Source of the DNA: Pleurocapsa sp. MO_226.B13
Lineage (GTDB): Bacteria > Cyanobacteriota > Cyanobacteriia > Cyanobacteriales > Xenococcaceae
Direction of reading: 5' to 3'
NCBI GenBank assembly: GCA_030064795.1
Contig: JASJEI010000240.1
Location: 1 to 18,403 of the forward strand
DNA length: 18,403 nt
Made by a program: the position numbers and the translations under genes. Position 1 is the first letter of the stretch. Each line of letters starts with the position of its first letter. The notes under the pieces are model-generated. The model did no database searches, was not told the DNA's origin, and saw only the letters and a list, made by a program, of their open reading frames with translations. Below, one piece after another: positions 15,299 through 18,403 of this stretch.

Positions 15299-15839
15299 AT
15301 TTATTTCTCGAAATACCAATATGGTGATAGTTGAATCAGATAAAGGAAAATTTATCTTTGCAAACAGATATGGAACCTACTAAACAAGTCAAATATTCAT
15401 TTTTAGACTTTGTTCTACTCCTTAGGGAAATTATTGGTGATTTTTGAATGTATACTTTTTGTAAAACTATGCAGTTCAATAACCAATTAATTAGGGTTTT
15501 AGTTTGTAATTCACTTGATTTGCTCTTTGACAAACCCTACACCAATCAAAATATAAAATTTCAACTTGTTTTGCAAATCATTATTTTTCAGTCAATTTAG
15601 GAAAACACAAGTCAATCAAATTCTTTAGTCATTGTTTGGTAAGGGATACAGTTATTTTCTGGAAAAATAAATCGAAAATAATATTGTCTTTAAATCACTT
15701 GGATTGACTGATTTATTGGGCTTTTGACAACCTCTGCCTCAAACAAGGCCGCAATTGAGATAAAACTGCTGAAATATATACGTTTCTTTACTTTTGACAC
15801 TTCTCACTTTAACTATTCTTAATTAAGCAATGATTAAGT
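15299..15839. other. AT-rich intergenic stretch, promoter region of the helical-protein cluster
   Basis: Nothing here reads as a convincing gene; a 65-codon minus frame (15336-15533) is of low complexity. An inverted repeat TAGGGTTT/AAACCCTA spans 15492-15539. TTGACA at 15527-15532 with TATAAA 19 bases later looks like a plus-strand promoter but faces no gene. The minus-strand promoter of the exported helical protein should lie in the left part, without a clear consensus. Confidence 0.4.
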
Positions 15840-16577
15840 TTAATATTTCATGACGATTGGTATTAAAGGTCTTAAATCTAGAGATTTTTTTTGCCTATAA
15901 TCGTCAAAAGTCAGTTCCAATAGAGGGTATTTACTCTTTTCAATTTCCAAAATGTTTTGTTGGACAAAATCGAGTAAGGGAGCAGATAAAGGGCGATCGC
16001 TACTGCGCCTCATTTTGAGATGACTTAATTTCTCCATACCTAAGGCTTGAGTCACGTTCTGTTTAGAACTTGGCAAAAATCTATTTAATCTCTCGTTCGT
16101 AGCCTCATAACTGTTAAAAACACGGTAAATAGGTTCATCAAGGTTAACTAAATTGCTGGGCAAAAAAGGGTTTTCAGATACTGAGGTTCTATCTTTATTT
16201 ATTACTTCGATATTGGAAGTAGATAAATTAGCATTTTCTGTTTGATACCATAAACCTAGACCAAAGGGAGAAGCTTTTGTTTTTTGCCAATTAGCCCTAG
16301 CGATCAAATTAAATTCCAATTCTACTGTCATCCCAGGAGAAGCTAGATGGCTTTTCTCATCAAACCATAACAATTCTAGATAAACATTTTTCCAAAAAAT
16401 CAGGGTAGAAACTTTTCCTTGTACTATATCTATTTGAGGCTCTGTACAGTTGATACTTAGTCCTCTCAGGAAAGAAATGAGCTCTACGCCTACTTTACAG
16501 TAGGCACATAGATAATGGATTTGATAGGTTGGCGAATTTGGTTTTCTGGACCAAGGACTATTGAAAGCAAGCCTCAT
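15840..16577 (-). CDS. Hypothetical protein with a possible VOC/glyoxalase-like fold
   Basis: The 245-residue protein starts MRLAFNSPWSRKPNSPTYQI. A segment around residues 30-75 (VELISFLRGLSI, VSTLIFWKNVYLELLWFDE) has the spacing of a vicinal-oxygen-chelate strand-helix-strand unit, in which YLELLWF would carry the metal-binding Glu. A second such region follows around residues 90-115 (FNLIARANWQKTKASPFGLG). The C-terminal half has no recognisable motif. Metal ligands cannot be assigned firmly, so enzymatic activity is uncertain. There is no signal peptide or membrane segment. The upstream TTG at 16583 is an alternative start. The gene stands alone between two AT-rich gaps; nearby genes give no hint of its role. 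Confidence 0.65.
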   Translation of the reverse strand: MRLAFNSPWSRKPNSPTYQIHYLCAYCKVGVELISFLRGLSINCTEPQIDIVQGKVSTLIFWKNVYLELLWFDEKSHLASPGMTVELEFNLIARANWQKTKASPFGLGLWYQTENANLSTSNIEVINKDRTSVSENPFLPSNLVNLDEPIYRVFNSYEATNERLNRFLPSSKQNVTQALGMEKLSHLKMRRSSDRPLSAPLLDFVQQNILEIEKSKYPLLELTFDDYRQKKSLDLRPLIPIVMKY

Positions 16578-16662
16578 AACCAAAGAATTTTAGAAAAATC
16601 TTATACATATCAAAATTTTATACACGCCAAAAAAAATTTATCAATCAAAATCTTGCAAAAAA

Positions 16663-16921
16663 CTATAGGGAAAAATTCAAAGAATATTTATTCTGGTGTA
16701 ACTTTGTGTCACCCAATGTTTTCCACTCTTTATTAATTACTTCGGTTAAGGGACGAAATATAATTCCCTGGACAAAAGCGTAATCAGCATTTGAACGAAA
16801 TTCCGTGGCGCATAAAGTCTTCGCCAAGCTTGACCTACTATTTTTCGGTCAGATTTTTTTCGGCAATAAAGCCTAGAGCAAACTTTAATACTTCTTCACT
16901 GTCTAATGAGCAAAGGAACAT
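16663..16921 (-). pseudogene. Small frameshifted open frame of unknown function
   Basis: From ATG at 16921 a frame runs MFLCSLDSEEVLKFALGFIA and stops at 16838 after NLTEK. A different frame then continues in protein-like form (LAKTLCATEFRSNADYAFV, then GIIFRPLTEVINKEW) to a stop at 16663. The switch falls in the string GAAAAATAG, so one base lost or gained in the A run would join both parts into a protein of about 80 residues. Possible explanations are a pseudogene, a sequencing error or programmed slippage. I recognise no family. GAGGAA about 11 bases before the ATG is a fair ribosome site. Confidence 0.4.
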
Positions 16922-17126
16922 AGATGATAGATTCCTCGTCACTTACATAAGTTATATTACTTACGGCTATTGTATGTGAAAAGATCGGTGTAATTACTGA
17001 AGAAACAAGATCTGGAAATTTGTAAACTACTATACTATATGCAAAAATTGTTTACAGAAATATATCATAAGAATAGTGAACTAGTTTATTTATACTATTA
17101 ACTATAGTAACTATTGAACAGTTATC
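16922..17126 (+). promoter_or_regulatory. AT-rich promoter region of the DUF3102 gene
   Basis: This region lies upstream of the only plus-strand gene. TATACT occurs twice (17031-17036 and 17091-17096) as a possible -10 hexamer, and TACTATA/ACTATAGT strings recur (palindrome ACTATAGT at 17101-17108). No -35 box is clear and no ribosome site precedes the ATG at 17127. Confidence 0.3.
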
Positions 17127-18188
17127 ATGGAAAATCATACAGCCACATTGCATGAATCAGAGCAAAACAATAACAGCATTGAAAAAAGTTTTGACTATAA
17201 AGCCTTATCCCCTGAGCAAAGAAGCGTTATTCAACAATATGCAGGAGAAATTAAAGAGCGTTTGCGTCGTACTGCTAGGGATATCTGGGAAATCGGCGAA
17301 AAATTGGTTAAGGTGCGAGCGCAACTGAAATATGGTCAGTTTGAAATTTGGTTGAAAACAGAATTTGGCTGGAGTAAGCGTACTGCATATAACTTTATTA
17401 ACGTCTATCAAGCTTTTGGCAGAAGTACAAATTTTTCACGACTAGACATTGCAACCTCTGCACTGTATAGATTAGCGGCCCCTTCTACACCCAAGTCGGT
17501 TCGTAAAGAATATTTACACAAAGCCAAAAAGGGTGAAAAAATAACCCATAAATTAATAGATCGGACTCTTAAAGAACAGAAACAGTCTGTTGTAAAAAAA
17601 GAATCTCAGCCTATTTCTTCGCCTCCCCAACAAATTCTTAAAGTCATACCACAGTCTCAGCTAACATTAGAAGTATCAGAAGAGCAAAAAACTATAATTG
17701 ACAAGCGTTCCTTGCAGGGTCTTACCGTCCGGGAAACGCGCGAAATTGACCTAGGGAGAATATCTTCTAAGCCAATCATGACCGATACTCCAATCGAAAT
17801 TAAATCTGGTTGCTGGTATCTCTTCGATCGGGTAAACACATTATTTTGTGGTGACACCGCCTTAGATGAATTTAGTCAACGCTTACCAGATGCAACATTA
17901 GCGATAGCCGTTACTTCTCATGACTGGGATCATGATTGGCTAATTGAGAAGGCAAGTAATTTAATGTTGATCAAAGAATCATATCTGAGTACAGAGGCTG
18001 TCGAGGAAGTAATTTCCCTTTTTTCCCAACCTGGAGATACCCTAATCATACCCTGGTTGCCCCACGAAGAGATGCTAGCGATCGCTCACCGTCTGAAAAG
18101 AAGAATTGTCGCTGGCGATCCCGATCCTGAACGTTGTCAAAAGGCGATCTCCCAATTAGGACACCCCGTTAAGCAATTGAACTTGTAA
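17127..18188 (+). CDS. DUF3102 protein fused to a degenerate DNA methyltransferase-like domain
   Basis: Residues 35-160 match DUF3102: a helical start (IQQYAGEIKERLRRTARDIW), then GQFEIWLKTEFGWSKRTAYN, a helix-turn-helix-like part found in replication- and plasmid-type DNA-binding proteins. A polar linker follows (160-225). Residues 228-345 keep the frame of an N4/N6 DNA methyltransferase: GCWYLFDRVNTLFCGDT resembles the GxHrLxCGD entry, and the end RIVAGDPDPERCQKAISQLG resembles the GxExDPxYCxxAxxRL stretch. The catalytic DPPY is replaced by TSHDWDH (263-269) and the SAM motif FxGxG by IIPWLPHE (307-314). So it probably does not methylate DNA. A DNA-binding regulator is the likeliest role; this is inference. 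It is the only plus-strand gene here. Confidence 0.75.
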   Translation: MENHTATLHESEQNNNSIEKSFDYKALSPEQRSVIQQYAGEIKERLRRTARDIWEIGEKLVKVRAQLKYGQFEIWLKTEFGWSKRTAYNFINVYQAFGRSTNFSRLDIATSALYRLAAPSTPKSVRKEYLHKAKKGEKITHKLIDRTLKEQKQSVVKKESQPISSPPQQILKVIPQSQLTLEVSEEQKTIIDKRSLQGLTVRETREIDLGRISSKPIMTDTPIEIKSGCWYLFDRVNTLFCGDTALDEFSQRLPDATLAIAVTSHDWDHDWLIEKASNLMLIKESYLSTEAVEEVISLFSQPGDTLIIPWLPHEEMLAIAHRLKRRIVAGDPDPERCQKAISQLGHPVKQLNL

Positions 18189-18192
18189 TAAA

Positions 18193-18203
18193 GGGCTTCG
18201 CCC
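18193..18203 (+). terminator. Short GC hairpin after the DUF3102 gene
   Basis: GGGC (18193-18196) and GCCC (18200-18203) pair around a TTC loop 4 bases after the stop codon. No U tract follows, so termination is uncertain. Confidence 0.3.
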
Positions 18204-18235
18204 AGCTATTAGCTCTTAGCTATTAGCTCTTAGCT
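18204..18235. repeat. 14-bp tandem repeat, two copies and a partial third
   Basis: AGCTATTAGCTCTT is repeated exactly at 18204-18217 and 18218-18231, then starts again as AGCT. Simple tandem repeats of this TAGCTATTAGC type are common between cyanobacterial genes. Confidence 0.85.
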
Positions 18236-18244
18236 TCAATCAAA

Positions 18245-18403
18245 TAGAGTCTTAAACTCTACCTGCCATACGGACACCGTAAAGACGGACAAAGGCGCAT
18301 AGTTGAGGTTACGTCTTTTGAGGGGACCTCAAAAGCGTGTCTATCACGGATACCGCTTCGCATATGATGACCGTCGCCGCATGTAGTCTTATACTCAGTA
18401 ACG
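18245..18403. other. Right-end non-coding stretch with two hairpins
   Basis: TAGAGT/ACTCTA (18245-18250 with 18256-18261) and a perfect 9-bp stem CTTTTGAGG/CCTCAAAAG (18315-18323 with 18327-18335, loop GGA) are visible. No reading frame of note runs to the window edge. The GC-richer strings such as CTTCGCATATG and CGTCGCCGCATG look like dispersed repeat sequence. Confidence 0.45.

Noticed and set aside
15336..15533. 65-codon minus-strand open frame
   Set aside because: Low-complexity Lys/Ser-rich translation in an AT-rich gap, no good ribosome site, no recognisable motif.
15527..15557. Plus-strand promoter TTGACA-19-TATAAA
   Set aside because: Spacing is long and no plus-strand gene follows; likely chance in AT-rich DNA.
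16515..16979. Plus-strand open frames of 60-73 codons
   Set aside because: They overlap the VOC-like gene start or run antisense to the frameshifted minus-strand frame, and their translations do not look like protein.
18204..18235. CRISPR-like repeat
   Set aside because: Units are 14 bp and directly adjacent with no spacers; it is a simple tandem repeat.

Overview
The window is chromosomal DNA from a cyanobacterium. The palindrome GCGATCGC (HIP1), typical of many cyanobacterial genomes, occurs at about a dozen places (for example near 2659, 3682, 9090, 12239, 14260, 15994 and 18079). The gene families also fit: a PerM/AI-2E transporter, HdeD and DUF1269 proteins, and a DUF3102 protein. Genus cannot be decided from the sequence alone. 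Almost every gene is on the minus strand; only the last gene (17127-18188) is on the plus strand.

Left part (1-3792): a tight three-gene minus-strand operon encodes an AI-2E-type transporter, a Yip1-like membrane protein (ATGA overlap) and a membrane-anchored alpha/beta-hydrolase that runs off the left edge.

Accessory part (about 4080-8757): two complete DUF1254/DUF1214 genes with visibly higher GC than the rest, and just upstream of them the 3' stump of a third. Between the two genes lie the first 47 codons of an IS630-type transposase and a roughly 130-bp element with 23-bp inverted repeats flanked by TA. Further right is a gene-poor stretch with two adjacent insertion-sequence-like hairpins and a run of stable hairpins, 8263-8486, that resembles an orphan HEARO/omega RNA without its nuclease gene.

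Middle (8759-10205): an outer-membrane beta-barrel protein with a signal peptide. Its upstream region carries a well-formed small transposable element: 16-bp terminal inverted repeats flanked by a perfect 9-bp direct repeat (10007-10191).

Stress-type cluster (10206-15298): seven minus-strand genes in loose array. They encode two HdeD (DUF308) membrane proteins, a DUF1269 protein with a glycine zipper and a long charged helical tail, a five-pass membrane protein, and three charged, mostly helical, LEA- or apolipoprotein-like proteins, one of them exported. The composition suggests membrane protection under stress; this is inference.

Right end (15840-18403): a VOC/glyoxalase-like hypothetical gene, a frameshifted small ORF, and a plus-strand gene that joins a DUF3102 domain to what looks like a DNA methyltransferase fold that has lost its catalytic and SAM-binding motifs. 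A short tandem repeat and two hairpins close the window.
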